In this document: positions 22,963-33,922 of the stretch, in pieces
How the letters are laid out: every line of letters starts with the position of its first letter
Position numbering within the stretch: position 1 is the first letter of the stretch
Source of the DNA: Talaromyces rugulosus
Lineage: Eukaryota; Ascomycota; Eurotiomycetes; Eurotiales; Trichocomaceae
Length of the DNA: 64,000 nucleotides
Direction: 5' to 3'
NCBI RefSeq assembly: GCF_013368755.1
Contig: NC_049562.1
Location: 806,001 to 870,000, forward strand
Notes under the pieces: model-generated
What the model was told of the DNA's origin: nothing
The model's input: the letters and a program-made list of their open reading frames with translations, nothing else
The model's database searches: none
Program-made: the position numbers and the translations under genes

Positions 22963-24859
22963 ATGGCGTCATCAATTTTGTCTGCTTCGATGCAGAGCAA
23001 ATTAGCAGCAGCATTCCCTCGGAACCTGGGAAGCGCTGCTTCGACTGTGCTCACTCTTGACGCGTAAGTTATTATTCCCATGTGCCACCTTTTCTGTGAT
23101 TGAGAAACGGGGCTAATGCGTCGGGGGATGTAGAATCAAAAACATAGTCTTCGTCCTGTTCATTCTTCGATACACCCGCAAGACATTCGACTCTATCCGT
23201 GGATATGGCATTTTTGGCAGCATCAAAAATGTCTATTCGATGGTTCGCTTGTGGGGCTTCTCGCTCTTCTTGCGCGCCCCGGGAGTTCGCGGCGAGGTCG
23301 ACAAGCAGGTCACCACTGCTCTGACTAAACTTGAGGAGAAGCTTGTTCAAAGGGGCGATGCATCGAGTCGGAATCTGGTTCTTCCAAAGGAGGGTTGGAC
23401 AGCTGAGAAACTCCGTGGCGAGCTGCAGACCTTGGCTGGTATGAAACATGCGAGGTGGGAAGAGGGTATGGTCAGCGGTGCTGTCTATCACGGTGGCGAG
23501 GACCTGTTGAAGCTCCAGACCGAGGCTATTGGCACGTTCAGTGTGTCCAACCCTCTCCATCCAGATGTCTTTCCCGGTGTCCGAAAGATGGAGGCTGAAA
23601 TTGTTGCTATGGTTTGTCTCCTTGGCAAGTTCCTTAGAAGTCAATGGCTAACGTGTCATCACAGGTTCTCTCTCTTTTCCATGGACCGTCTGACGGTGCT
23701 GGTGTCACGACCAGTGGTGGTACTGAATCTATTCTCATGGCATGCCTTGCAGCTAGGCAAAAGGGTTATACTGAACGAGGAATTACTGAGCCTGAAATGT
23801 AAGCCTGTCAGCGTTCAATAGGTTAAAAACTGTTCTAACTTTCCCAGGGTGGTCCCGGAAACCATCCATGCAGCTTTCTTCAAAGCTGGGGGTTACTTCG
23901 GTATCAAGGTTCACCGCGTGCCTTGCCCGGCCCCTGATTATAAAGTTCACGTTCCCTCTCTTCGGAGATTGATCAACCGAAACACAGTATTGATTGCTGG
24001 ATCGGCTCCAAACTTCCCCCACGGTATTGTCGACGACATTCCAGCTCTTTCGCGCCTCGCCGTTTCATACAAAATCCCTCTCCACGTGGATTGCTGCCTT
24101 GGTTCCTTCGTTGTTGCATTCCTGAAGAAAGCGGGATTCCCATCGCCTTATGAAGAGGAGGGTGGCTTTGATTTCCGCCAACCTGGTGTGACCAGTATCA
24201 GTGTCGACACCCACAAGTACGGCTTTGCACCCAAAGGAAACTCGGTTCTTCTGTACCGCAACCGTTCCTACCGAAACCACCAGTACTTCATCTTCCCAGA
24301 CTGGGTTGGAGGAGTATACGCATCTCCATCTATCGCAGGATCTCGTCCAGGTGCCTTGATTGCTGGTTGCTGGGCAAGTTTGATGTCAATTGGAGAGGCA
24401 GGCTATATTGCTAGCTGCCATCAAATTGTGGGTGCGGCCAAGAAGTTTGAATTGGCGGTTCGCGAAGATCCGGTTTTGTCAGCAAACTTGGAAGTCATTG
24501 GTAATCCCGAGGTCAGCGTGGTTGCGTTTGCCAGCAAGAACGTGGGAATTGATACTTATGATCTCGCCGATGGAATGTCAGCAAAGGGCTGGCATCTCAA
24601 CGCGCTTCAAGACCCTCCTGCCATCCATGTTGCCTTTACTAGACCGACTGCTGTCGCTGTGGAAAAGCTGCAGACCGAGCTTACTGAGGTTGTCAACGCG
24701 GAGCTAGAAAAGGCCGAAGAAAGAGCTCGACAGGGCAAATCATACGCCCGCCAACGGGGCGACACTGCAGCTTTGTACGGCGTTGCCGGCAGTCTCCCAG
24801 ACAAGAGCATCGTCAATCGCTTGGCCGAGGGCTTTCTCGACACATTGTATAAATCGTGA
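22963..24859 (+). CDS. dpl1: Sphingosine-1-phosphate lyase
   Basis: ER-membrane PLP enzyme that cleaves long-chain base phosphates to a fatty aldehyde and phosphoethanolamine, the exit step of sphingolipid catabolism. Exons 22963-23063, 23134-23611, 23665-23798, 23848-24859 (574 residues). An N-terminal hydrophobic segment ([18 protein letters not shown], residues about 34-51) is the lumenal/ER anchor. The group II decarboxylase-like domain shows [56 protein letters not shown] (PLP Asp) and [15 protein letters not shown] with the Schiff-base Lys at about residue 361. Length matches fungal Dpl1. Confidence 0.96.
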
Positions 24860-25208
24860 GCTGTTTCTGCACAATTGTATATCAAGAATGGGCATTATTC
24901 ATGCGTGGCGTAAAGGTTTAGTCTTCTAGTGTTTGGTATAAAGATTCAATCATTAAAATAGGTTATGATTGTTGTCATTATTGTTATTGATACAATACAA
25001 AAGAAAGTTGACCAAAGTTGACCCTGTTTCATATGCAGTAAATATAATACAGACGAGTTGTAACACGCTCATTGAAAAAGTACATGTAACCGACTGTACG
25101 TCGACGAATCGTACATAACCCTGGCGACTTGAAGAAAATTGTCCCGGGCAGTCGATCCAACAGCCGATTTAAAACAATAAAAGAAGTAATAAAAAAAAAA
25201 CACCCTCT
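24860..25208. other. Convergent 3' flanks of dpl1 and uL30m
   Basis: AT-rich 3'-UTR-like sequence, including an A tract near 25190. No gene was seen. Confidence 0.6.
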
Positions 25209-25496
25209 TCATCCAAACCTCCTCCCCTCCCATTGCTGCTCTGAAGTCTGCTCAATATAATAACCCAGATCCGGTTTCCGTTGCATATGCACTTGGGCCT
25301 TTGTCAGGGGCTCGTCGACTTCCTGCACCGAGACCAATTCTTTCACTTTCATGATTTGACCGGCCACGTCGAGGGAGACCGGGTAGAAGACTGTGGCCAT
25401 TCGCTTTTTCAGGCCCAGGGCGTGGAGCACCATGTTTGTGCGTGCGGGCAGGCCAATGGCCGAGCGCATGAGTGTGATTCGGAAGTAGGTCGTCAT
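25209..25496 (-). CDS. mrpl33: Mitochondrial large-subunit ribosomal protein uL30m (Mrpl33-like)
   Basis: Component of the mitochondrial ribosome large subunit. A single exon of 95 residues starting MTTYFRITLMRSAIGLP. The L30 fold signature is clear: a beta-strand YFRITLMRS, then ...ARTNMVLHALGLKKRM, VFYPVSLDVAGQIMKVKELV and VQEVDEPLT. Size fits the small fungal Mrpl33 proteins (about 86-110 residues). The C-terminal 30 residues (AQVHMQRKPDLGYY...) are a short extension. It shares a divergent 670-bp region with SEC6. Confidence 0.9.
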   Translation of the reverse strand: MTTYFRITLMRSAIGLPARTNMVLHALGLKKRMATVFYPVSLDVAGQIMKVKELVSVQEVDEPLTKAQVHMQRKPDLGYYIEQTSEQQWEGRRFG

Positions 25497-26166
25497 TGTG
25501 TAGGTTTTTTTTTTTGTTTGGTAGAGGAAGATTGAATGGCTTTTGTTGGACTCCCCAAGGGCGTTGTCCGAATTTCTGGACTCGAGGATAAGTGTCGGAT
25601 CGATCGGTTCTGCGAACCGCGTGCGGGAGATGTGGGTTTTTGAGTTGTAAAATTGGTAAGCTCTCTGGATATATGAGGGTTTCTCTTTTAGATGCCTTTG
25701 TTGTTGAAGTTAATTCCTTTAAGAGTCGATGCGGCGGAAGAAATTCGGGAGATGCAAGATGCGCTCCCAGTCCTCCCGCCAATGAGACAGCTCAGCGCCA
25801 GGCGGTGAGTCACGTGGCATACCCCAGGACAGATTATCTGATTGGGCAGACAACGGCCAACCTACCTATAAGCAACGCGAATATCACCTCACTACTAATT
25901 GCTGATTGCTGGTTGCGCTTTTTCGATTCAGCCTGAGTTGACCCGCGATGAAGGCTGCCGTGTAAGGTTATTCCATATATACATATGCCTACGAAGCCGA
26001 ATACGAAACGTGCCACTGGGATTGTGATCCCACGACTTCCGTGGAATAGTCAACAACAACAATAACACCCGCAACGGTAAATTGCACTTCTTCCCCTCTT
26101 CAGGCTATTTGAATCTACAAGGAAGAAAGAAAAAAAAAAGGTACTGACTATATTTCTATCGAAAAG
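25497..26166. other. Divergent promoter region of uL30m and SEC6
   Basis: 670 bp between two ATGs on opposite strands. A CACGTG E-box lies at about 25810 (GAGTCACGTGGCA), which is the kind of site used by bHLH factors. No coding signal was seen. Confidence 0.55.
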
Positions 26167-28443
26167 ATGGACACCGGCGAAGGCCCCGACAAGGTGGCCG
26201 CGATCCCCCGTCTCGCCGAGCTGCTACGTCACCCTGAAGACCTGGACAAGATCTCCGTCCTCAAGCTCGAATACCAACGCAAAAAGGCCGCCATCGACGC
26301 CCAGCTCCGCGAGGGCCTTCGGGACCAGCTTGAAACTGTGCAACAAAGCTTGGGCATTTTAACAGAAGGGCAACGCCAAATCTCAAAGACGCGCGATGAA
26401 CTACAAGGGATCGACAAGATGTGTGCCGAGTCGCAGACGACGGTCGAGGATTTTTCGCAGATTGATCGGCTTGCAAGGATACAACGCAATTTCGAGGCGG
26501 TGGTGATGATGAAGCGTGGACTGGAGAGTTTTGGCGCTGATTTGGCCAAGATTGAGGATCTGTTGCGCGAGGATGATGAGGATCTGGAGAATCAGCCCAA
26601 TTTGCTCAAGGCGCATATCCTGATCTCGCAGCTGCGCGATTTTAGCGATGAGGCGCTGGATCAGATTCGGAGGGCAAAGGATGAGAGTAGTGAAGCCACG
26701 CTGCTAGATTATTTTCAGGGTCTGGACTCGGTTATCGATTGGTTTGATGACCATGTTGGCACGGCCTGTATGAATCTTATTCCATTGGTACAGTCGGATA
26801 ACAATAGCATGGTGGTCCGGTTGGCGATTGTCATTGCCAAAGAAGAAAAAAACGACGAGCAAGTCTCTGCCTTGCAGGAAGCGCAAAGGGACCACGAGGA
26901 GCTAGCCAATCGGTTCAAGTCGATGAATATAGGGCCCAAAACTGTCCGAGGCTACAAGGCCAAATTCCTACAGGCCATTGAGCTGTACGCCCAGACACAA
27001 TTTGATGCTGCAAGGGAGGATTTCCTCGCAGACCCGGATAGTCTGGAAAAGAGTCTCAAGTGGTTTTTCAACGATCTCTTCACGGTCCAGCAAGGCATGC
27101 AGCCGCTCATGCCCAAGAAATGGAAGATATACCGAACATACACAAAGACGTATCATCGAATGATGCATGATTTCTTGATCAGCCTTATTAACGACTCGGA
27201 ACTGCCGCCGGACAATCTCCTGGCAATCCTTCACTGGACCCCGAAATACTACAAGAAAATGTCCAAATTGGGCTGGAAGTCGGCAGACCTAACGCCCAAT
27301 ATTCTCGACGATCGCGAGCTTGAACTCGTCCGTCAATGGCAGAGCGTGATTGTTGACGCTGTCGACGAATGGATGGATCGGATTTTTGAAGTAGAGAGAG
27401 TTTCTCTTGTCGAACGCTCTCCTGATGCATTGGAGGCCAATTCAGAGGGCCATTTCCGCACAAAGACGTTGGGAGATATGTGGCGCATGCTGAACGAACA
27501 GGTTGGAGCGGCGTCTGCGTCTGATAGAGCCGACGTGATTGAAGGCATTATTGACAGTATGTTCCGGGCACTCAAGGGACGCCAGACAGCTTGGCAAACA
27601 GTGGTGGATGAAGAATGCGCCAAATATAACAATGTCGCCCTGGACCAAGCAGAGGGTCTGCAGCCGTTGCAGGACTGGCTGGTGGCTGTCGCCAACGATC
27701 AGATTGCGTGCATCGACGACAACGAAGAGGCAGGCCAATTCGGCTACCTGACCCGGTTCAAACGAGATATCGAGTCTCTTGTGACGCCCAACTACATGGA
27801 CGAAAGAGCCACAACCGAGCTGGATGCGTTGCGGGACGGATATGTCGATCTCAGTACTCACTGCCTGACCCAATTTGCAAACCTCATCTTCACAGTCGAC
27901 TTCCGCACCACGCTACCCGAGTTCTTCACGCCTAGATGGTACGGAGAATTTGCAATCAAACGGGTTACGTCTACCTTTGAAGATTACATGGCAGATTATG
28001 GCTCTGTCCTGCACCCCTCGCTCACAGAAATCTTAGTCGAGGAACTCTCCGACGAGCTCCTCGTTCGCTACCTCTCTGCAATCCGCAACCGTGGTGTCAA
28101 ATTCCGCCGTCAGGACCCCTTTACCGAGAAATTTAAAGACGACGTTCTTACCGTTTTTGCATTTTTCCAAAAATTCCCCGACTCCTTCCAGACCACGATC
28201 AAGCACAAATGGCGCCTGGTCGACTGGCTGGTTCGCCTGCTGGAGGCCGACAAGGGCGCTGGCGTGGTTAATGTCTACGAGTCACTGCGAACCGAGTATT
28301 GGGATTTGCAAATGTCCTGGGTTGAGGCTGTGCTCCGCGCGCGCGACGATTTTGAGCGGTCGATGATTAATTCGATCAAGGCGCGTGCTGCCGAGATGAA
28401 TATTGAGCGTGGGCTTGAGACGATCATGAGTAAAGTCAAGTAG
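26167..28443 (+). CDS. sec6: Exocyst complex subunit Sec6
   Basis: Subunit of the octameric exocyst that tethers secretory vesicles at the plasma membrane, important for polar growth of hyphae. One uninterrupted frame of 758 residues. The N-terminal 150 residues form a heptad-rich coiled coil (LKLEYQRKKAAIDAQLREGL; LETVQQSLGILTEGQRQISK), and the remainder is all-helical. Conserved Sec6 blocks include SLKWFFNDLFTVQQGMQPLM, MPKKWKIYRTYTKTYHRMMH, LQDWLVAVANDQIACIDDN and the C-terminal WRLVDWLVRLLEADKG. Length is right for fungal Sec6. No introns were seen. Confidence 0.93.
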   Translation: MDTGEGPDKVAAIPRLAELLRHPEDLDKISVLKLEYQRKKAAIDAQLREGLRDQLETVQQSLGILTEGQRQISKTRDELQGIDKMCAESQTTVEDFSQIDRLARIQRNFEAVVMMKRGLESFGADLAKIEDLLREDDEDLENQPNLLKAHILISQLRDFSDEALDQIRRAKDESSEATLLDYFQGLDSVIDWFDDHVGTACMNLIPLVQSDNNSMVVRLAIVIAKEEKNDEQVSALQEAQRDHEELANRFKSMNIGPKTVRGYKAKFLQAIELYAQTQFDAAREDFLADPDSLEKSLKWFFNDLFTVQQGMQPLMPKKWKIYRTYTKTYHRMMHDFLISLINDSELPPDNLLAILHWTPKYYKKMSKLGWKSADLTPNILDDRELELVRQWQSVIVDAVDEWMDRIFEVERVSLVERSPDALEANSEGHFRTKTLGDMWRMLNEQVGAASASDRADVIEGIIDSMFRALKGRQTAWQTVVDEECAKYNNVALDQAEGLQPLQDWLVAVANDQIACIDDNEEAGQFGYLTRFKRDIESLVTPNYMDERATTELDALRDGYVDLSTHCLTQFANLIFTVDFRTTLPEFFTPRWYGEFAIKRVTSTFEDYMADYGSVLHPSLTEILVEELSDELLVRYLSAIRNRGVKFRRQDPFTEKFKDDVLTVFAFFQKFPDSFQTTIKHKWRLVDWLVRLLEADKGAGVVNVYESLRTEYWDLQMSWVEAVLRARDDFERSMINSIKARAAEMNIERGLETIMSKVK

Positions 28444-28638
28444 TCTTTTTTTTTTTTTTGTATGAGTTTTATGATCATGTAATTTTAAATACCAGCGGCA
28501 TATAGGGTGGGCGAATGGAGTATAATGTTGCGTGTTGATCTGATTGTTAAAGTAATTTCATTGAATATGATTCCTGTCTTATTTTGAACCATTCTATACC
28601 TATATACACCGTATTGTTCCTTGTTTGTATAAAATTTC

Positions 28639-29793
28639 TTAGAACGACGGTAAACTCCTCTCCGCAACAACACGATACTTCTGCCCCAACCTTGCGCCCA
28701 GAGGATCCCCATCCCCATCGACGACTGCCTTGGCGCCCATTTCGCAAATACATACTTTTTCAATATGAAAATTGCGAGCCCAGACAAACGGATACTTTTC
28801 ATTGTCTGTTGTCTCGGGCGTGATTTGCTGGACAGTTCTTGACGGATGAGCTTCTTCTTGCGTGGACATGGAGCTGGATGGTTCGTCGTTGCTTTCACTG
28901 CTGCGGTCGCTCTCTGCGTCTTCGAGAAAGGAGCTGTCTGAGACATCGTGTTTCTTTGCTTCGACGCAGGTGTCGTCTGTATAAAAATCATGGTGATGGG
29001 TGAGCATATCCCTAGCATCGAACGTGAGAGGTCCGCCTCGCCGTCTATCTTTGCCTCGATTCTGAGCAGAATGTCCGCCGCGGGCATAAATTGTGTTGAC
29101 AATGGTAGCGTGCAAGAGTAAGGGCCTCAATTTAGGCTTTGGTGTCTCTGCCTGTGCGGGGATATCATTCTGAGAAGTGTTGTTATTGTCGATAACTTTT
29201 GAGCCTTTTCGGGGTTTCGTTTTGAGAAAATCAGGCTGAATCAAGCCTGCTTCCACGAATCGCTCACGCAGTTTGACACCGAGCGGATACAGGCGAGACG
29301 TTGGGTCCACGGGTTTTGCGTAGAGCACAGTTGCGGCTTTTGCTTTTGGTAAGGCGTAGAGAGACTGTAGAGATACGGAAATGGGAGCGAGACTATTTTC
29401 TTCTTCTGCAGACTGCTGCTGCTGCTGCGAGATATCTGCGTCGTTGCTAGTCGTCTCCCTTAACATCTGCTCAATATCTAGCGAATCCAGGAAGCTCGTG
29501 GCTTCATCGAGACGGTCTCTGGTCGTCAAGCTCATGACCCCGAGAGTCAGATGCAATGTACCCACTGGCCGGATCGCCGAGTCTGGAAACAGTGGCGGAC
29601 GAGGCTTCAATGAATGATCGGTCATGGTCTTGCGTCTCTGGGGGATATTGTCCCTGAAATGGGAAAAGGATTTCTCTAGTAGAGGTAGCGAAGTCTCCGT
29701 GACGAGTGGAAAGCAGAGGAAATGTGTCAGCGGAGGCCGCTTCTCTTTGGCCTGGGGAGATTTCCCTTTCGGGGGCCTGGATGTGCCTAGCAT
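28639..29793 (-). CDS. AKAP7/ASCC1-like 2H phosphoesterase domain protein
   Basis: Single exon; start taken at MLGTSRPPKGKSP (384 residues), although an in-frame ATG at 29877 would add 28 residues. The core reads as a 2H phosphoesterase of the AKAP7-NLS/ASCC1 type: LTHFLCFPLVTETSLPLLEKSF, then the first HxT motif in GTLHLTLGVMSL and the second in LLLHATIVNTIYA. The two His-x-Thr motifs are both intact, so catalysis on cyclic or 2'-5'-linked phosphoesters is possible. No KH domain is visible, unlike full ASCC1. A Gln/Ser-rich low-complexity insert (QQQQQ run near codon 29410) and an acidic Ser-rich region lie between motifs. The biological role in fungi is not established. Confidence 0.85.
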   Translation of the reverse strand: MLGTSRPPKGKSPQAKEKRPPLTHFLCFPLVTETSLPLLEKSFSHFRDNIPQRRKTMTDHSLKPRPPLFPDSAIRPVGTLHLTLGVMSLTTRDRLDEATSFLDSLDIEQMLRETTSNDADISQQQQQSAEEENSLAPISVSLQSLYALPKAKAATVLYAKPVDPTSRLYPLGVKLRERFVEAGLIQPDFLKTKPRKGSKVIDNNNTSQNDIPAQAETPKPKLRPLLLHATIVNTIYARGGHSAQNRGKDRRRGGPLTFDARDMLTHHHDFYTDDTCVEAKKHDVSDSSFLEDAESDRSSESNDEPSSSMSTQEEAHPSRTVQQITPETTDNEKYPFVWARNFHIEKVCICEMGAKAVVDGDGDPLGARLGQKYRVVAERSLPSF

Positions 29794-30242
29794 AGTGAAG
29801 TATCTGGCTTGGAATGAGGTATATACAGATCGTGGTGGGTGTGAAATGAGTGATTTGCAAGAATTGTTTCCTCTCATTTAGCAGCTTGACCAAAAAAGGA
29901 TAATGTATGGGATCAGCCAGCGAAGTACTCAAATCAATCCATCAACGTAGATCCAGCTTGATGGCGGCCAGGATATAAAAAAAAAAAAGAGAAGAAATCC
30001 AAGTATCCAATTCAAGACATTGACTTGATGTCAAACTGTCATTCATGATTGGCCATGCAGGTGGTTAGTTAAGTAGCATGCGGTTGGTGGTGGAACAGCG
30101 GGAAAGCGATGGCGTCACTAGAGCTGTCTAACTCTCCGCACCTCAGTAACTTAATAATCCCTCTGCTCCGTCCACACACCTCGCCTCTATTTACTTGCTG
30201 TCTTTCTTTCTTTCTTTTCCATTTCCATCGCGATAGTCCACA
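29794..30242. other. Divergent promoter of the phosphoesterase gene and frataxin
   Basis: 449 bp (365 if the longer phosphoesterase start is used). It holds an A tract (29978-29990) and a T/C-rich leader (30205-30230) just before the frataxin ATG. No gene was seen. Confidence 0.55.
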
Positions 30243-30993
30243 ATGCTATCCCGCACTTCTCGAGCTCTCGTCCCATCGCTCCGCCGCAACATTGCTGCTG
30301 CGCCGGCCAGCAGAGCAAAGCTGCAGCACCTCGTCGCGTTCCAACAACCAGCAGCAGCTCAACACCAGCAAAAGAAAACTACCATTCCTCAACGCCAACG
30401 CAGCTTCCACACCACGCCTGCGATCCACAAGGGTATTACGCCAGAATCAGCGGACCCCCAAGCTCCCAATCCGCAGCCGAACAACGCAGCGGCTGCAGCC
30501 GGTGCTTCGCACGTGATTGAAGCAACGCCATTGTCTGACCAGAACTACCATGAGGTATCGGAGATTTATTTGGACGAGCTGTTAGCAGAGGTTGAGCGAG
30601 TGCAGGAGGAAGGTTCAGATGTGGAGGCTGAGTATAGCGTGCGTTATCGTTGTAGCCCTAACCTGCCTTGAGAAGCTAGCTTGCTAATTTTTTATTTTTA
30701 TTTTTCACTTTCAGGCCGGCGTCCTCAACATCGTCGTGCCCGGTGTCGGTACATTCGTCCTGAACAAGCAACCTCCCAATCATCAAATCTGGCTGAGCTC
30801 GCCCATCTCGGGACCAAAACGCTACGACTGGGTTGTACAAGGGGACCAGATGCACGAGAAGCAGGATACGCGCGGGTTTATCAGTGGACAGTGGATCTAT
30901 TTGCGAGACGGCTCGAATTTGACGGATCTCTTGAATGATGAGCTGACTCTTGATTTACCGGAGGATATTTACTCGGAGAAAGATGGTGAATAA
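30243..30993 (+). CDS. yfh1: Frataxin, mitochondrial
   Basis: Matrix protein that stimulates the cysteine desulfurase complex in iron-sulphur cluster assembly. Exons 30243-30638 and 30715-30993 (224 residues). A long Arg/Ala/Ser presequence (MLSRTSRALVPSLRRNIAAA) contains an RSFHTTPAIHKG cleavage-like region. The frataxin fold begins at LSDQNYHEVSEIYLDELLAE with the acidic ridge helix (E/D-rich, VERVQEEGSDVEAEYS). Strands VLNIVVPGVGTFVLNKQPPNHQIWLSSPISGPKRYDW follow in order, with the family-invariant IWLSSP-SGP-RYDW block. The intron falls inside the domain after the first helix. It lies convergent with DPH3, another iron-related gene. Confidence 0.96.
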
Positions 30994-31403
30994 AGGTTGT
31001 TTATTTATTTATTCTTGAGAAATCAAGGGACAATATTATTCGTTATTCGTAACTAGTCGTGGCCAAGTCGTCAACACTGAAGGGGCTGGCTATAGTCTGA
31101 CATGTGAGCACGGAGCTGGCAACTACTCGGCGCAAAGCTGCGGATATCTTGACACAGCGTTTAGTAAAGTCCTTGTCGCATGGTCAATACATGCCCTGCT
31201 GGGGCCGGGTATTGGCCAGTTCATCAGCTGTCAAACCCGAGCCGCACATGATCCGAGCATGCCTGACATTGATGGTGTATGCGCCTTTGTAGTCGCCGAT
31301 CCGCGCTGTAGAAGTCTGGCAATACTCTGTATTGATTGACTTGTAGTCTCCTTCCGAGTTCCGATATTCATTTCCTGGAGAGCAGAATTCCGTCTCATTT
31401 CAT
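30994..31403. other. Region between frataxin and DPH3 with a coding-like fragment
   Basis: 410 bp between convergent genes. A minus-strand stop-to-stop frame (31184-about 31398, 71 codons, no early ATG) reads protein-like (IGDYKGAYTINVRHARIMCG) and is described in the findings. Otherwise 3'-UTR-like. Confidence 0.4.
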
Positions 31404-31724
31404 TCACGCTTTGACTTCGACCTGCGCAGGGGCTTCCTTCGTTTCCTCCTTCACCAAATCCTTCTACAAAATCATCAGCGCTGTATTAAAAAGTTGGGCA
31501 AGTAAAAGAAAGAGAAAAAAACTCACTGGTTCGAAAATAACCCGAATCATCAAACTGCAACTCGGACAAACGGCAATTTCCTCGCCATCTCGCAGCGAAT
31601 CAATGGGGATTTCGAATCGGTCACCGCACGGGCAGGGGTAGTGGTATATTTGTAGGTTGGGGTCGTAGGTCATGTCTTCGATCTCGATTTCATCGTAGAT
31701 TGAGAGTTGTTCGTCGTCAGCCAT
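31404..31724 (-). CDS. dph3: Diphthamide biosynthesis protein 3 (CSL zinc finger)
   Basis: Small iron/zinc-binding electron donor for the Dph1-Dph2 radical enzyme that starts diphthamide formation on elongation factor 2; also linked to Elongator. Minus-strand exons 31527-31724 and 31404-31463 (85 residues). The DPH-type zinc finger has all four cysteines ([12 protein letters not shown] and [13 protein letters not shown]), and the N-terminal [20 protein letters not shown] is family-typical. The 63-nt intron separates a short acidic/basic C-terminal tail ([19 protein letters not shown]). Length is normal. Confidence 0.96.
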
Positions 31725-31941
31725 TGTGGTTGCGTTGGGAAGATACAGGTCGAAGTAAAGAAACTAGCTGCTGAACTCGGTAGGCCGGGAGATTTGCGAA
31801 GGTGTTTCGTTGAATGGCTGGTTATGGAATTGTTGCCACCGCGGAAATAAATCTTTTGCCCGCACTTTTGGCACGCCGCCGCATAAACCACGTGACCGCC
31901 GCATATAAAGATCATCAAGATGATTTATGATCAAGACGCGA

Positions 31942-33201
31942 CTACATTCTTAGTCTGCTCATATCTGCTCTGACAGCTTCCACCTCCTTTGTCAAAGCAC
32001 CATATCGACGTGCTATATCAGCCATGGGACCCGACACTAATTGGCCATCTTTGCCAAGTTGCGCGCCGACTCTTTCGTATTCCTCCAGTGTCTGAACAGC
32101 GATATTCTGCGTCTCTTCAAGTCGCGCGTGAGTGTCTCTAAGGTGCTTGCGATAATCTTCTAGGGCAGCTGTAGTCTCTGGCGTGTATATAGTCGTCAGG
32201 GCCTCGAGTTTCATCACCCTTCAATGGTTTGTTAGTTACTAGAAACGAGAATCAAAAACAAATTCAAGAATGTTGCAAAACGTACTGCGCTTTTCCATTC
32301 ATTCCTTCTGCAACTGTCGCCAAATGATCTGCCTGCGCCTTGGTCGCTCTAGACAACACACCATGCTTTGTACGCTCCAACAGCACGACAGTTCGCTCAA
32401 TGACCTGTGCTCTAGCCGCCAAAACACCCGCTGCTGTCACAGCCATCTGTCTCCTAGCCGCTGGGAGTGTGGAGATCTGAAGCTCGCGCAATTGGCGCGT
32501 TCGATCTGTAAGCTGCGAGGACAGTTGCGGCTGCTGCTGCGCGGTGTTTCTTCGTGCATTGTTATTGTTAAATGACGACGGTCTGGTCCTTTTGCGAGGT
32601 CGATTGCTAGGGTTATCTACCATTGAATTCGTTGTTTCATCTGCAATGGAACGCAGGGCTTCAATGTCTAAGGCGACGTTTTCGGATATATGGGCTGCCA
32701 GAACGTGGACGTTGTTGAGAAACATCTCAATATCCCGCTCGAGAAGGGAGGTTGCATCCTCGTCGGACACGGCAGTCGCAGTAGTAGAATCAAGGAAAAG
32801 TGCTATTATTGCGTGATTATCTTGTAACTAAACCATAGCTCCGCTTGTCAGTCAAAAGTAAAACCATCTCTCAATGTAATAATATTTCACTACTCACGTC
32901 CTTTGGCAGACCTCCGTGCGAGTCCAGGGCAACCCGCCTCGTCGCATTTTTGAGAATATCCCTCTTTGCGGATCTGATTTGTAAACCTCTCAGCTCCTAA
33001 CCAAATGGTATCAGCATTTAAATTCCACGCACCGGCGGGAGAGGACTCAATCCTCACCTCAGCAACAGCTTTGCGCGCGTGATCGGCTTCGTCGGCGCGA
33101 GTGGTGCCATTCGGACTGAGCAAGTTTGTCGTCAGGTGCTGGTGCAGTTTTTTGAATTGGGGGTTTTTATCCAGGATGGTTGGGTCACATGGTGGGATCA
33201 T
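31942..33201 (-). CDS. Coiled-coil protein, possible HAUS4/augmin-like subunit
   Basis: Four minus-strand exons: 33058-33201, 32898-32996, 32286-32827, 31942-32218 (353 residues, phases all consistent). Opening MIPPCDPTILDKNPQFKKLH, then a helical N-terminal block, a low-complexity basic linker (RPRKRTRPSSFNNNNARR), and a long helical/coiled-coil C-terminal half (LRELQISTLPAARRQMAVTA; ERTVVLLERTKHGVLSRATK; DYRKHLRDTHARLEETQNIA). Overall size and layout recall the fungal HAUS4-like subunit of augmin, which nucleates branched spindle microtubules, but this rests on memory of the pattern, not on a search. The neighbour downstream on this strand is DPH3, about 200 bp away; there is no operon. It could alternatively be an unrelated coiled-coil protein. 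Confidence 0.8.
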
Positions 33202-33922
33202 GCTGCTGGGAAAAGAGGGTTGTGAACCGGTGTGTTGAAGCTTGGAAGGTCGATGAGGTTGTTGTTATCGCGGCGAGTAGCTAACTAGTGACGACGGAAA
33301 ACAAGCGGTCGACGCAGTCTCCACTCTTTGCTATAGTTGATCGTCGATTAACGACAGGGTTGACGATACACTTCTTACAATATTAAATACTGAAAATTAA
33401 ACGCTTTGCAAGTGCAACTACAGGTAAATATGTACCAAGGTAAATAAGCATTTTTCGATTTTTAGTTATATTCGTACATGCTAGTCCCGTGAGACCATAA
33501 CAGTATCAACCAAGACGTCTGCTTTCCCACCATCGGATCAGGATGGCGACCTGAAGTCTCCAAGTCTCCCTCCTCATCTTCCATGATAGTCCGAAAAAGA
33601 AAAAAAAAAAAAGACACTCGCAAAGACAGCGATCAAAAGTTGCGGGGGCCTAGACGCGAAAATCCAAGCTAGCATTGATCTCATCAAGTCATGGCGTGAG
33701 TATTCGGCAGTTTTTGAAAACGCCCGCAGAAGCAACAAGAGGGGGAAACGTGGTGAAATACAATTATGTACAAAAGTTAGATGATGCAGCCCTAAGGCAA
33801 AGAAGAAAAGAACTGCGCTGCACCCAGCCAAACATGGGGAGAGCCAACATATTAGATAATTTATCAATGTCAAGAAAAGCACGAAACAAAAGGTTGGTTC
33901 ATCAAAGGGAGAAAGAAATTCT
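33202..33922. other. Upstream region of the coiled-coil gene and 3' flank of BDF1
   Basis: 721 bp between two minus-strand genes. An A tract lies at 33597-33612. Open frames here are antisense or UTR shadows; no gene was seen. Confidence 0.55.
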
